64,000 nucleotides of DNA from Hyphomicrobium sp. MC1 (GCF_000253295.1 NC_015717.1:3782001-3846000), one strand, 5' to 3'; positions 1 to 9,173 are shown, counted from the first letter of the stretch. Notes: generated by a model not told the origin, from the sequence alone. Program-made: numbers and translations.

Positions 1-168
1 CTGCAGCATGTAAGAGCTGTAGGCGCCGAGCATAATGAACTCGCCATGAGCCATGTTGATCACGCCCGCCGTGCCGTAGATGATCGTCAGCCCGAGCGCC
101 GCGATGAGCCAAATGCTCGCAATACTGACACCCAGGATAAGCGCATTCACAAGCGAACCGAGATCCAT
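1..168 (-). CDS. urtB: Urea/amide ABC transporter permease, N-terminal part (UrtB-like), cut by window edge
   Basis: The 56 codons present run from an ATG at 168 to the window edge without a stop. The peptide begins MDLGSLVNALILGVSIASIW and continues with a hydrophobic stretch ending in an AHGEFIMLGAY segment. That segment is typical of LivH/UrtB inner-membrane permeases of branched-chain amino acid, urea and short-chain amide importers. The gene lies 124 nt downstream of a UrtA-like binding protein on the same strand, the usual urtAB (or fmdDE) order. Only the N-terminus is visible, so urea permease versus amide permease cannot be separated. Confidence 0.85.
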   Translation of the reverse strand, partial: MDLGSLVNALILGVSIASIWLIAALGLTIIYGTAGVINMAHGEFIMLGAYSSYMLQ

Positions 169-253
169 GGCGAGTATGTTCCTTACCAAGAGGGCGCAGA
201 CCTACGCCCCCGCACTCGAATGAGCGCGTCTGCATTTCAACGTTGGTCATGAG

Positions 254-287
254 GCGGGCCCGCGTCGCGGGAAAGCGCGGGGCCCGC
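254..287 (-). terminator. GC-rich hairpin between urtA and urtB
   Basis: GCGGGCC at 254-260 plus CGCG pairs with CGCGG/GGCCCGC at 276-287, with one bulged base and an 11-nt loop. No T-run follows on the minus strand, so it is a weak terminator at best. Such a structure between a binding-protein gene and its permease could stabilise the upstream message and give an excess of binding protein. This role is inferred. Confidence 0.4.
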
Positions 288-292
288 TTTCG

Positions 293-1600
293 TCAGATGA
301 CGTTGGTGCGGATTTTCCCGTCAGGCGCTTTCAGACCGTCCTTGGTGCAGGTGCCTAGGTTCGGGTAAATCGAGTAAGGATCGGGCGCCACGTTCTTTTC
401 CGCGGACTTCAACACCTTAAAGGTGCCGTCGGCCTGGCACTGGCCGATCTTCGGCTTCAGCCACGTGTTGAAGTTATTCTCGTCGATCCAAACCAATCCT
501 TCGGGCGATACGGCATCTTCAACCTTGAGGCCGCCCGAGTGATCGCGAATGGCGCGCGGCGTGACGTTTTCGATGCCTACCGCGGCGGCGGTCTTCTCCA
601 AGCCGTATTTGAAGACGTACGCGGAGAGGTATGTTTCCTCCATGTTATAGTGCGTCACGCCGTTCTTGCCGTACTTGCTCTTCAAGAAGCCCTCGACGAA
701 CTTGTGGTTGGTCGGGTTATCGAGCGTCTGGAAGTACGGAGCTGAGAGGAAGTGACCAGCGCCAAATTCGGCGCCCATCGCGCGGGTTTCGATTTCGCCG
801 GTGGTAAGCGATGCAATCGGCATCGAATCCACTTTGAAGCCTTCCTGCTTGAACTGCTTATGGAAGGCGATGTCCGACGCACCGACGACCGTAGAAAAAA
901 TGAAGCTCGGCTTGGTGTCCCGGATCTTGTTGAGGACGGGACCGAATTCGGAGCTGCCGAGCGGGATGTATTCCTCGCCCAGCAGCTCTCCCCCTGCTTG
1001 TTCCAGCCAGATCTTCGCGTTCTTGTTCGATTCCTTCGGCCATACGTAGTTCGAGCCGACGAAGAAGACCTTCTTGCCGAACTTCTCGACCATGAAAGGG
1101 ATGAGGTCTTTTGAGTGCTGGTTGGCGAGCGGACCGGTGCAGATGGTGTTCTGCGTGCACTCCGCACCTTCGTAGCAAGTCGGATAGTAGAGCAGATGGT
1201 TGCGCTGCATCACTGTCGGTAGAATGGCCTTGCGGCTCGCGGACGTGTAGCAGCCGAACAGCGCGATGACCTTTTCGCGAAGGATGAGTTCTTTTGCTTT
1301 CTCGGTGTAAACGTTGAAGTCGGATTTGGCATCGACGATGACGGGCTCAACCGGCACACCATTGACGCCACCGTTCTTGTTGATCTCTTCGAATGCGTAT
1401 TGGAGCACCAGCGTCGAATCCTCCTCCGGCACGGCGAGTGCGCCGGTGAGAGAGAACAGCAGGCCGACTTTGATCGGCTCGCCTTTTTTGAGCGTCGCCC
1501 CCCAGGCCTCGCCCGACTTCGGCAACCAAACGTGAGGCATCGCTACGGCTGCAGAAGCAGCGAGCGTCGTCTTAAGAACTTTGCGGCGAGTGAAATCCAT
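293..1600 (-). CDS. urtA: Periplasmic urea/short-chain amide binding protein (UrtA/FmdD family)
   Basis: A 435-aa branched-chain-type ABC binding protein. The N-terminus carries a twin-arginine-like signal (TRRKVLKTT, residues 4-12) and a hydrophobic stretch, so export is probably folded via Tat. The mature part starts its first beta strand with IKVGLLFSLTGALAVPE and contains the YYPTCYEGAEC and YVWPKESN segments characteristic of UrtA/FmdD proteins rather than of LivJ. It would capture urea or a small amide such as formamide or acetamide and deliver it to the permease encoded at 1-168. Its start lies 53 nt from a CTAGACGT motif (1653-1660). The adjacent sensor-kinase genes and FmdC-like porin favour an amide or urea role. 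The exact ligand is not resolvable. Confidence 0.88.
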   Translation of the reverse strand: MDFTRRKVLKTTLAASAAVAMPHVWLPKSGEAWGATLKKGEPIKVGLLFSLTGALAVPEEDSTLVLQYAFEEINKNGGVNGVPVEPVIVDAKSDFNVYTEKAKELILREKVIALFGCYTSASRKAILPTVMQRNHLLYYPTCYEGAECTQNTICTGPLANQHSKDLIPFMVEKFGKKVFFVGSNYVWPKESNKNAKIWLEQAGGELLGEEYIPLGSSEFGPVLNKIRDTKPSFIFSTVVGASDIAFHKQFKQEGFKVDSMPIASLTTGEIETRAMGAEFGAGHFLSAPYFQTLDNPTNHKFVEGFLKSKYGKNGVTHYNMEETYLSAYVFKYGLEKTAAAVGIENVTPRAIRDHSGGLKVEDAVSPEGLVWIDENNFNTWLKPKIGQCQADGTFKVLKSAEKNVAPDPYSIYPNLGTCTKDGLKAPDGKIRTNVI

Positions 1601-2095
1601 TTATCCGGTCCCCTGCATGGCGGAGTGGCGGCGCCCCCCGCGACACCAAACGCTAGACGTTTGAGCTACGATCTAGCCGCTAACATCTAGATAATTCACG
1701 AGGAGATCGGGAGCGTCAATTATTTTTCTTGCCCGCCGAGAAAATAATTCTCTATCTAGATATTCTTGATGAAATATCGTGCGTATCCCGCATTTTTGAC
1801 GTGCAGGCGGCTGAAATATCGGGCAAAAATCGGCGATCTAGAGAATTCAAAAGAGCTCGGATTTTTACTTCGTCCCGCAACCGATTTCGGCCTTAACAGC
1901 CATTGACGCGAGCATTGCATGTGTGTTTTTGCCTTCAAAAATTGTCGCTCGCCCTTTCGCTTTCCAGGAATCATAGGTGGAATGCGAGCACAGGTCGGAT
2001 GATGGTTACTTACGAATTGAAAAGGTGGCGCTAGACGTGTCGTCCCTTCTAGACACACGCAGGGCGACTATATTGGGGAGCTAGCGTTTTCGGGC
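1601..2095. promoter_or_regulatory. Divergent regulatory region with clustered CTAG motifs
   Basis: This 495-nt gap separates urtA (minus) from the response-regulator gene (plus) and holds no convincing gene. The tetramer CTAG, usually rare in such genomes, occurs eight times: 1653, 1673, 1687, 1756, 1838, 2031, 2049 and 2081. Longer forms include CTAGACGT at 1653-1660 and 2031-2038, CTAGAC at 2049-2054, and the palindromes ATCTAGAT at 1685-1692 and TATCTAGATA at 1753-1762. The same CTAGACGT octamer recurs at 7146 upstream of the porin. These are candidate binding sites for the LuxR-type regulator encoded next door. Confidence 0.55.
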
Positions 2096-2755
2096 ATGAA
2101 AGTCATAATTGCAGACGACCACTGGGTGGTCAGACAATCCCTCAAGCAAGTGATGCGCAGATTGGAGCGCACCCTTGAGACATATGAAGCCGAGACCTTC
2201 GGCGAATTGGTCGCCCTGCTCGCCGAGCATCCGGATACGAGCTTGATCCTGCTGGACCTCGTCATGCCCGGTTTCGATGAATTGGGCGGATTGCACGCCC
2301 TGCGCTCAAAGTTCCCGGAAGTGCCTATCGTCGTCGTGTCCGTGCACGAAGATATTGAGCACGTCATCCGCTCTCTCGAACAGGGCGTAATCGGATATAT
2401 TCCGAAGTCGGCGCCCGGCCCTGAGATCGAACGCGCTCTTGAGCGCGTGCTGGCGGGAGAGGTTTCTTTTCCGCGCCGGATTATTGAGCGCTCATCGGCG
2501 CCGCCGGAACGTCCGCAAGAAAGTTCTTCCGAACGCGACCACGGCGTCCTCACGGAACGCGAGCGCGATGTTCTTGTGCTGCTTGGCGGCGGTTCGTCGG
2601 TCAAGACCATTGCTGAGGAGCTTGGCTTGAGCAGCCAGACCGTGCGCATCCATCTCGGAAACGCAATGAAGAAATTGAACCTTCGCGATCGAACGAGTGC
2701 CGTGCATTATGCAGTTACGCACTTCGGTCGCGCCGCAAGTGCAGCCAATGGATGA
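2096..2755 (+). CDS. NarL/FixJ-type (LuxR-HTH) response regulator
   Basis: A 219-aa two-component response regulator. The receiver domain (about residues 1-120) shows the acidic pocket ADD at 6-8, the phosphoacceptor Asp54 (LLDLVMPG) and Lys104. A GerE/LuxR DNA-binding domain follows (about residues 148-210), with LTERERDVLVLL and the recognition region ELGLSSQTVRIHLGNAMKKL. Its stop overlaps the likely start of the hybrid kinase, so the two are translationally coupled and probably cognate. CTAGAC motifs lie 42-65 nt upstream of its start, which suggests autoregulation. By context it controls the urtA and porin genes. No direct evidence gives the DNA site. Confidence 0.9.
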   Translation: MKVIIADDHWVVRQSLKQVMRRLERTLETYEAETFGELVALLAEHPDTSLILLDLVMPGFDELGGLHALRSKFPEVPIVVVSVHEDIEHVIRSLEQGVIGYIPKSAPGPEIERALERVLAGEVSFPRRIIERSSAPPERPQESSSERDHGVLTERERDVLVLLGGGSSVKTIAEELGLSSQTVRIHLGNAMKKLNLRDRTSAVHYAVTHFGRAASAANG

Positions 2756-4292
2756 CGGCCCACCTACAAAATCGGCAGCTGAGGCAATCTGGGCCGGATT
2801 GGACGCCATCGACAGCGGTATTCTCGTCTGGTCGCCTGATCGCTTGCTCGTTTATATCAACGACGCTTTCTACCGGAACTGCAATCTGCCCGTCACTCTT
2901 GGCATGCGGTACGAGGAGTATGTGATCGGCGTCGCCCATTCGCATGAATGGGTGCTCTCTTGCCCGCCTGAACAATGGGCCTCCGAGAAACTCGAAGATT
3001 TCGGCTCCATAAGTGATGCGGACTTCCAATTTGCTGCGGGCAATATCATTCATGTCGCACAACGCCCCACGTCGGCAGGCGGCATGGCCGTTACATTTAC
3101 CGATGTCACTTCGATCAAACATAACGAGCACGAGTTGCGCAAAGCCAAGGAATTGGCAGAAGCAACGGACGAGGCGAAGTCGCGGTTCCTCCGCGCCGCC
3201 AACCACGACCTGCGCCAACCGCTCGCGTCACTGAAAATACTCATCTACAATTGTCTTCACGCCGAGGACGAAGAACAGCGACGCGAAATTCTTCACGCCA
3301 TGGGCGTCGCCGCGTCCATTATGGAAGATCTCCTCGGAGCACTCCTACAGATCGGGCAGCTCGACGCGGGAAGGATCCAGCCGCGCATCACCTCTTTTCA
3401 GCTCTCAGAACTTTTCGAGCGCCTGAACATTCAGTTTCGTCATCAGGCCCAGGAGAAGGGCCTTAGTCTCAAGTTCGTGCCATCGTCCAAGACCGTCTCG
3501 ACGGATCGCGCGCTACTTGAGCGCATCCTCAGTAATTTCGTCGCCAATGCCATTCGTTTTACCGAAGTGGGTGGCATTGTTGTGGGCTGCAGGAGAGAGG
3601 TACGCGGCATACGCATCGAGGTTGTCGACACGGGACGCGGTATAAGGCCCGAAGACACCGAACGCGTTTTCGACGAATTCTACCGCGTTGCCGACGGCAA
3701 GCGTTCTCAGAAAGACGGCCTCGGCCTTGGCCTTAATATCGTCAAGCGACTGGCTGCATTGCTGGAACATCCAATCCGGCTGCGCTCTCAACCTGGAAAG
3801 GGTTCGACTTTCTCGCTTTGGATTCCACTGGGAAATATCTGGCACAGCGATGTTGCCGCCACGACCGACATCAGCGAGGCCGTCGCCGGAGAGTTTGCAG
3901 GAACTCCGGTGCTGCTTGTTGAGGACGACGAAATTCTGCGAGAATCCATGGCGCAACTGCTCCGCCGTTGGGGGATTGATGTGCATGCAGCTGCGAACGA
4001 AACCGATGCGAAGCGGCTTGTCTCCGAAGGCGCCGTCGCACCCGAACTCATCATTGCGGATTACAATCTCCAGACCCGCACCGGCCTTGATGTCATCAAC
4101 GTGATACGCGACCTCGTTGGCGATCAAATACCGGCGATCGTCGTTACCGCCGACGCCGATCCAAAAGTAGTCAGCACTATTCGCGATGCCGGTGTTCCTG
4201 TGCTTATCAAGCCCGTTAGTCCGCCGCGACTGCGGGTGTTGATGCACAACCTCCTATTCGAGCCCGAGTTACTCAAGCAGATGGGCCATTGA
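2748..4292 (+). CDS. Soluble hybrid sensor histidine kinase with C-terminal receiver
   Basis: The preferred ATG at 2748 overlaps the preceding stop by 8 nt; a GTG at 2697 is the alternative. The 514-aa product has a PAS-like sensor region (about 13-125). A HisKA helix carries the phosphorylated His153 (ANHDLRQPL). The HATPase domain shows the N box (NAIRF), DTGRGI and GLGLNIVKRLA, and a receiver domain follows with Asp438 (IIADYN). No membrane segment is visible, so it should act in the cytoplasm. An AmiC-like protein without signal peptide is encoded 29 nt downstream and may supply the ligand signal. Phosphate would then pass to the NarL-type regulator upstream. Kinase assignment is firm; the sensing model is inferred. 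Confidence 0.9.
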   Translation: MDDGPPTKSAAEAIWAGLDAIDSGILVWSPDRLLVYINDAFYRNCNLPVTLGMRYEEYVIGVAHSHEWVLSCPPEQWASEKLEDFGSISDADFQFAAGNIIHVAQRPTSAGGMAVTFTDVTSIKHNEHELRKAKELAEATDEAKSRFLRAANHDLRQPLASLKILIYNCLHAEDEEQRREILHAMGVAASIMEDLLGALLQIGQLDAGRIQPRITSFQLSELFERLNIQFRHQAQEKGLSLKFVPSSKTVSTDRALLERILSNFVANAIRFTEVGGIVVGCRREVRGIRIEVVDTGRGIRPEDTERVFDEFYRVADGKRSQKDGLGLGLNIVKRLAALLEHPIRLRSQPGKGSTFSLWIPLGNIWHSDVAATTDISEAVAGEFAGTPVLLVEDDEILRESMAQLLRRWGIDVHAAANETDAKRLVSEGAVAPELIIADYNLQTRTGLDVINVIRDLVGDQIPAIVVTADADPKVVSTIRDAGVPVLIKPVSPPRLRVLMHNLLFEPELLKQMGH

Positions 4293-4321
4293 GCTCTTTC
4301 GAGTAAAGGACAATCGTCAAA

Positions 4322-5620
4322 GTGGAAGACCGCTTAACGCCCGTGCCGATCGGCAGCATGATTCCCCTCACGGGGCCATCAGCCGCGGACGGGGCTGAGT
4401 TTCGAAACGGAATGATCCTGGCGTGCGAAGAGTTGAATGCCCGCGGAGGATTACTTGGTCGCCCTATCCAGCCGATCTTCGCCGACACCTGCAGGCAGAC
4501 GGCGAAAGAAGTCGTCTCCGCGGCGCGGTGGCTGATCGAAAAGCATCGCGTCCACGCCATCGTCAATGGCTATAACATTGGCGCACAAAATTCGGAATAC
4601 GAGCCGATCGCCGACGCCGGCATCATTTATGTTCACGCCAATACGCTTCTTCAGCACCACGACACCGTGATGAGCGACCCCGAACGTTACTTCGGTTGCT
4701 TCATGGCGGACCCGGCGGATTATTGGTATGGCCCAGGATTCATAAAGTTCATCTCCTGGCTGCGCGACAGCGGACAATGGACGCCGAATTCCGATCGCCT
4801 CGCCATCATTTCTGGATCAACTCCCTACAGCATAGTCATTTCCAATGCGATGGCGAGTTCTGCAGCGAGCTTTGGCTGGCGCGTTTGTTTCGGCCCCAAG
4901 ATCGTCCAAACGCCAACGAGCCAATGGCGTGATGTCATTGAAGAAGTTCGCGCGACAAATCCGGCGGTATTGGCCAACACACATTTCTACGCCGGCGATC
5001 TCGCGCATTTTCAGCGGCAGTTCGTGGAAAAGCCCATGGATTGCCTTGTCTATCTCCAGTACGGGGCAGTCCATCGAACCTTCACGGACATCGCACAGGA
5101 AGCGAGTGTCGGCGTCATCGTCTCGTCCGTGATCGGGCTTCTCCGCGACGAGATGGGCAAGCGTTTCGAGGCACGTTACAAAGCGCGCTTCGGAGATGGC
5201 TCGACGCCGACAATCGGCTGCCAGTCCTATAGCAACATGCATCATTATGCGGTCGGCGCCGCTATGGCCGGAGGCTCCGGTCCGCCTGGTGACTTCGAGC
5301 AGAACAAGAAAGTCGCGTTCGCCTTAAAAGGCATGATCTACCGCACTGTTCACGGCACCATTCGCTACCATCCCGACTGGCAGGCTGTCGTTCCATACCC
5401 GGTCATGACGCGTGATCCATCGCTCGGCATGCCGCATATCTTCTATCAGATCCACGACCACCGGGAGCCGCTGTCGATGATCGCTCCCGAACCCTATAAT
5501 ACCGAGCGCTTCATCTATCCGCCATGGATGAACAAACGACCGCTCAAAGTGATGCCTGTCGCGAGCAAATCTGCGGACACGGATTTGGGTTCGGCTTCCG
5601 GCGAGCAGCCACGACGTTGA
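4322..5620 (+). CDS. Cytoplasmic AmiC-like amide/urea sensor (branched-chain binding protein fold)
   Basis: A 432-aa protein of the periplasmic-binding fold family typified by Pseudomonas AmiC. It starts at a GTG preceded by AAAGGA. The N-terminus goes straight into the first beta strand (PVPIGSMIPLTGPSAADGAEF at 8-28) with no signal peptide, so it should remain cytoplasmic, as AmiC does. Related features include the QPIFADTCRQTAKEV segment and the C-terminal EPYNTERFIYPPW. In Pseudomonas AmiC gates the antiterminator AmiR. Here it follows a soluble hybrid kinase and a response regulator, so it probably reports amide or urea to that kinase. It is the last gene before a bidirectional terminator. 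Confidence 0.85.
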   Translation: MEDRLTPVPIGSMIPLTGPSAADGAEFRNGMILACEELNARGGLLGRPIQPIFADTCRQTAKEVVSAARWLIEKHRVHAIVNGYNIGAQNSEYEPIADAGIIYVHANTLLQHHDTVMSDPERYFGCFMADPADYWYGPGFIKFISWLRDSGQWTPNSDRLAIISGSTPYSIVISNAMASSAASFGWRVCFGPKIVQTPTSQWRDVIEEVRATNPAVLANTHFYAGDLAHFQRQFVEKPMDCLVYLQYGAVHRTFTDIAQEASVGVIVSSVIGLLRDEMGKRFEARYKARFGDGSTPTIGCQSYSNMHHYAVGAAMAGGSGPPGDFEQNKKVAFALKGMIYRTVHGTIRYHPDWQAVVPYPVMTRDPSLGMPHIFYQIHDHREPLSMIAPEPYNTERFIYPPWMNKRPLKVMPVASKSADTDLGSASGEQPRR

Positions 5621-5653
5621 TCCGCTAGAAGATCAAATTCGATCCAATAAAAA

Positions 5654-5702
5654 AGAGACATGCGAGCTTCCATGTGTTGGACGGAAAGCTGCGCATGTCT
5701 CT
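5654..5702. terminator. Bidirectional terminator between sensor gene and porin
   Basis: AGAGACATGCG at 5654-5664 is the exact inverse of CGCATGTCTCT at 5692-5702. The inner AGCTTCC/GGAAAGCT arms extend the stem. An A-rich run lies on the left and GTTCTTGT on the right, so it can end transcription from both convergent genes. Confidence 0.8.
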
Positions 5703-5725
5703 GTTCTTGTAGAACGAGGTTGGCT

Positions 5726-6844
5726 TTAGAAGTTAACCTGGATCGTACCGATGAACCGGTTGACGTCTTTGTTGCCTGCTGTGTCCTGGTTCGCTTTCGA
5801 ATAGAGCGCTGACATCATCATGTCGTGCCCCTTGATGATGTAGTTCGTTCCAACGGAGTACTCACTGATGTCGGGCGAAAAATTGTGATCGAATTCCTGA
5901 TAGCGAAACACCGGCTGGAACTTACCTGGCCCAACTTTCTGATTGATCAGATAGCTCGTGAGAAACATGTAGGAATTGCCGTCCGGAACGCCATTTCCTG
6001 TCACAAGCGAAGTATCGATGCCGCTCGTATCGTAGACGTAATAAGCACCTTCGAGCGTGAAGACGTCGCCGCCGAAGACCTTCTTCTGCATCAATACATC
6101 GGCACTGAAGCCCTTATAGTCTCCCGACCTGATGCCATCCGTGGCGGCGTTGCTCTGGAACTGCCCGACGAGGCCAACCGATAGCAACTCTTTCTCGCCG
6201 TAGTAGTCGCTCGACGTATAGTAGCCGGCTTCTTTGTCCCAAAAGTCATATTGCACACGACCAGATACGAGAGGGCCGTGGGCATCTGGATTGGCACACG
6301 AGTTGTCACCCGCCGTGCAGCCCTGGAAACCGCCGATCATGTATTTGAACTTGCCGATATCGCCCCAGACGGAACCACCATTGTCGCGGCCGCCGAAGAG
6401 CTGCGGGAATACGCTGATGAACGGATATTCGCCGCCGTCCGCCTGATAGTAGGGTCCATCGAGGTTCACGCGGTCAGTGGGAGGCAACATTCGGCCGGCC
6501 CAGACATTGAACGATGGATTGAATTCAGCGCGGAGAATAGCGTCTAGCGTTCGCACGCGAGAGATGTCGGACGTGTCATCCGGCGCATGATCGATTTCCG
6601 TGTTGTAGGTGAATCCCCAGACTTTGTTGAACTGCCCATTCACGTTGATGCGGGCACTGGTCAGAGCAAAGTCGTCTGTATTGCTAACGTCTGGGTTGTA
6701 GATGTATTGCGCTTTGACGCTAGCTCCGAAGCTTATCCAGGACTGATCGTCCCAAAGCTCGAATCTCTCTCCCGCGTGAGCACCGGAGTTGCTTGCGAGA
6801 CCTAACCCAATGGCCAACAACGCCATTCTTCGCGTGTTACGCAT
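5726..6844 (-). CDS. Outer-membrane porin, FmdC-like, for amide/urea uptake
   Basis: The ATG at 6844 follows a strong AGGGGGA ribosome site and gives 372 aa. The sequence opens with a Sec signal peptide (MRNTRRMALLAIGLGLASNSGAHA). A beta-barrel with many alternating aromatic strands follows, and it ends in the terminal phenylalanine (IQVNF) needed for barrel assembly. It has the features of the phosphate-selective porin O/P superfamily that includes FmdC of Methylophilus, an outer-membrane channel induced with the formamide/urea system. Its position opposite the sensor genes supports that role. CTAGACG motifs in both orientations lie about 300-370 nt upstream. The specificity is inferred. Confidence 0.82.
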   Translation of the reverse strand: MRNTRRMALLAIGLGLASNSGAHAGERFELWDDQSWISFGASVKAQYIYNPDVSNTDDFALTSARINVNGQFNKVWGFTYNTEIDHAPDDTSDISRVRTLDAILRAEFNPSFNVWAGRMLPPTDRVNLDGPYYQADGGEYPFISVFPQLFGGRDNGGSVWGDIGKFKYMIGGFQGCTAGDNSCANPDAHGPLVSGRVQYDFWDKEAGYYTSSDYYGEKELLSVGLVGQFQSNAATDGIRSGDYKGFSADVLMQKKVFGGDVFTLEGAYYVYDTSGIDTSLVTGNGVPDGNSYMFLTSYLINQKVGPGKFQPVFRYQEFDHNFSPDISEYSVGTNYIIKGHDMMMSALYSKANQDTAGNKDVNRFIGTIQVNF

Positions 6845-7145
6845 TAAAATCCCCCTGGATCTAAAAGTGCGAGCTCCCAGCAGACGTGACGGCAAACCCC
6901 GGGTGACGCCACGTCCGCAGCCAACTGAGAGTAGATCCTAGAACCAAAAATTCCGAAGTAATTACAATGACTTGGTCGCACAAAAATGAACCGGCCGCTG
7001 CTCAAATAACAGCCCAGACATCGAGAGCGACGGATGGAAGAGAAAGTTCTTTTGATCAATACGTTAGGGCTAAGTTGGGGGCTCGATGTGCCGCGGACGC
7101 CATAACACGACATGATCAATAATTAGACATTTCTCGTGTTTTTAA

Positions 7146-7217
7146 CTAGACGTATTGACGTAAAATAAAGCCGCATAAGTATCAATCTCGCAACTCATCT
7201 AGGTTATTCGTCTAGAT
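7146..7217. promoter_or_regulatory. CTAGACG inverted-motif region upstream of the porin
   Basis: CTAGACGT at 7146-7153 and its inverse CGTCTAG at 7209-7215 flank an AT-rich stretch that also contains CATCTAGG (7195-7202). The same octamer occurs upstream of urtA and of the response regulator. It lies about 300 nt from the porin start, so either the transcript has a long leader or the sites act at a distance. Confidence 0.45.
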
Positions 7218-7886
7218 ATATAATTATGCGATTTGATTAGATGAATGGACGCACTGCCTTTCGACGTTCGAGAATGTCGGCGACGAAAGCTCGCTGTCCT
7301 CAACCGACTTTCGCCACGGCTCAGAGCTCATAACAGGGATGGAGGGCGCCATGGTCCCGACGCAGCACGGATGGATTGCCGGTGCCGCGCACTGCTGTCC
7401 TAACGCGACCCGCCGAGGACAAGTCGGCCACGTGCCAAAGAGCGGGATTGAAACATTCGGCAGGCAAGCGTCGGCGCGAAGAAAATCGGCAACGGCTCGA
7501 AAGAGCGTCCAGCATCAGAGAAGCTGACACGGGTCGATGGGATCGGCATGCCGACGATGCGATTGCGGAAGAGCTTCAGCTTTCGGTTTACGCTTTGGGC
7601 GTGCCGCCGCTGTCATCGGTGCCGCGATCAGGCCATGTATGGAACGGCTTCGCGAAGTATGCAAACCCGGATGACCGCACAGGCCGACTGCAATACCTCT
7701 CTCTAAGCGTTAAGTTCGACCTGATCCAGGCATCGCCGGTGTTTCGGCGCTTTCTGCGCTCATAGGCAGAGCCTAACCACTGCTACATGAATTAATAATT
7801 CTCGTCATTGCGTGGCTCTCATAGAGAGATTTCTGGGCAGGCCATCTCCGCGACCATGGCGGATGGCCCCAGAAAGGGACGCGAGT
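7218..7886. other. Stretch without a recognisable gene
   Basis: About 670 nt between the CTAGACG region and the flavin monooxygenase-like gene. The longest open frame (7376-7765, plus, 129 codons) is Arg-rich, has no clear ribosome site and matches no family I know. I see no tRNA, repeat or mobile-element end. The ribosome site and promoter of the next operon must lie at its right edge. It could be decayed coding sequence. Confidence 0.5.
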
Positions 7887-9173
7887 ATGCCGGTAGAAAC
7901 GATCGACACCCTCATTATTGGAGGTGGACAGGCTGGCATTGCCATGAGCGAACACCTGAACAAGAGCGGTGTGCCTCATATCGTTCTGGAACGGAAACGG
8001 ATTGCGGAACGGTGGCGTTCGGATCGATGGGATTCGTTGGTGACGAACGGTCCGGCATGGCACGATCGTTTTCCGGGGCTTCAGTTTTCCGATGTCGATC
8101 CGAAGATCGGACCCGACGATTTCGTGCCAAAAGAAACCGTGGCCGACTACCTGGTCGCCTATGCCAAGAAGTTCGCGGCGGCAATCCGCTGTGGCGTCGA
8201 GGTATTGAATATTGAAAGGAACGTCGGCCGTCTCGGATTCGTGGTCGAGACTTCAGACGGCGTTATTGAGGCCAAGCGGGTTGTTGTCGCGACTGGCGCC
8301 TTCCAACGTCCGATCGTACCATCGATTGTCCCGGCGGAAAGTGGCATTGAGCAATTGCACTCCACGGGATACCACAAGCCCGAACAGTTGCCTGAAGGCG
8401 CGGTGCTGATCGTCGGGGCCGGATCTTCGGGCGTGCAAATCGCAGATGAGCTCTTACGTGCGGGACGACGTACTTATCTTTCCGTCGGGCCTCACGAGCG
8501 CCCTCCGCGTATGTATCGGGGTCGCGACTTTTGCTGGTGGCTAGGCGTGCTCGGAAAGTGGGATGAGCCGGCGCAGGAGCGCGGCAAGGAGCACGTCACG
8601 ATTGCTGTCAGCGGAGCCTATGGTGGCAAGACGATCGACTTCCGGCGCCTTGCGGCACAAGGACTGACGCTCGTCGGCGGCACGCTGGCTTACAACGATG
8701 GTAAAATGCGCTTCGCACCGGATCTCGCGAAGAACTTGGCGCAGAGCGACGCCAGTTATCTTTCACTTTTGGATGAGGCAGACGCGTATGCCGCCAGCAA
8801 TGGGCTGGATTTGGCTGAAGACCCTCATGCACGCGACGTCTTGCCAGACCCTGATTGCGTGACCAATCCGCTTTTGTCGTTGGATCTCGCAAAAGCGGGC
8901 GTTACGTCGATCATCTGGGCAACGGGATTTGTCGCAGATTATAGCTGGATAAAGGTCGACGCCTTCGATGACAAAGGTCGCCCCCGTCACCAGCGCGGCG
9001 TATCGAGCGAACCGGGCATTTATTTCCTCGGTTTGCCCTGGCAATCGCGACGTGGGTCGAGCTTCATCTGGGGCGTTTGGCACGATGCCGAGTATTTGGC
9101 CGACCATATCGCCACACAACGCAAATACTTCGCCTATCATGAAAAATCTGAACCCAAATTCGCGACGACGTAG
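7887..9173 (+). CDS. FAD-dependent monooxygenase-like flavoprotein (CzcO/YUCCA type)
   Basis: The start is set at ATG 7887, preceded by AAAGGGA; the frame is open further upstream but lacks a ribosome site there. The 428-aa protein has an N-terminal FAD Rossmann motif (IIGGGQAGIAMSEHL) and a second dinucleotide motif near residue 175 (LIVGAGSSGVQIADELL) for NADPH. It also has ATGF near the C-terminus. This is the layout of class B flavin monooxygenases and related NAD(P)H oxidoreductases. It is the first of a co-directional run with ridA, a DUF1028 gene and an aldehyde dehydrogenase, so it probably oxidises an amine-derived intermediate. The substrate is unknown. Confidence 0.8.
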   Translation: MPVETIDTLIIGGGQAGIAMSEHLNKSGVPHIVLERKRIAERWRSDRWDSLVTNGPAWHDRFPGLQFSDVDPKIGPDDFVPKETVADYLVAYAKKFAAAIRCGVEVLNIERNVGRLGFVVETSDGVIEAKRVVVATGAFQRPIVPSIVPAESGIEQLHSTGYHKPEQLPEGAVLIVGAGSSGVQIADELLRAGRRTYLSVGPHERPPRMYRGRDFCWWLGVLGKWDEPAQERGKEHVTIAVSGAYGGKTIDFRRLAAQGLTLVGGTLAYNDGKMRFAPDLAKNLAQSDASYLSLLDEADAYAASNGLDLAEDPHARDVLPDPDCVTNPLLSLDLAKAGVTSIIWATGFVADYSWIKVDAFDDKGRPRHQRGVSSEPGIYFLGLPWQSRRGSSFIWGVWHDAEYLADHIATQRKYFAYHEKSEPKFATT

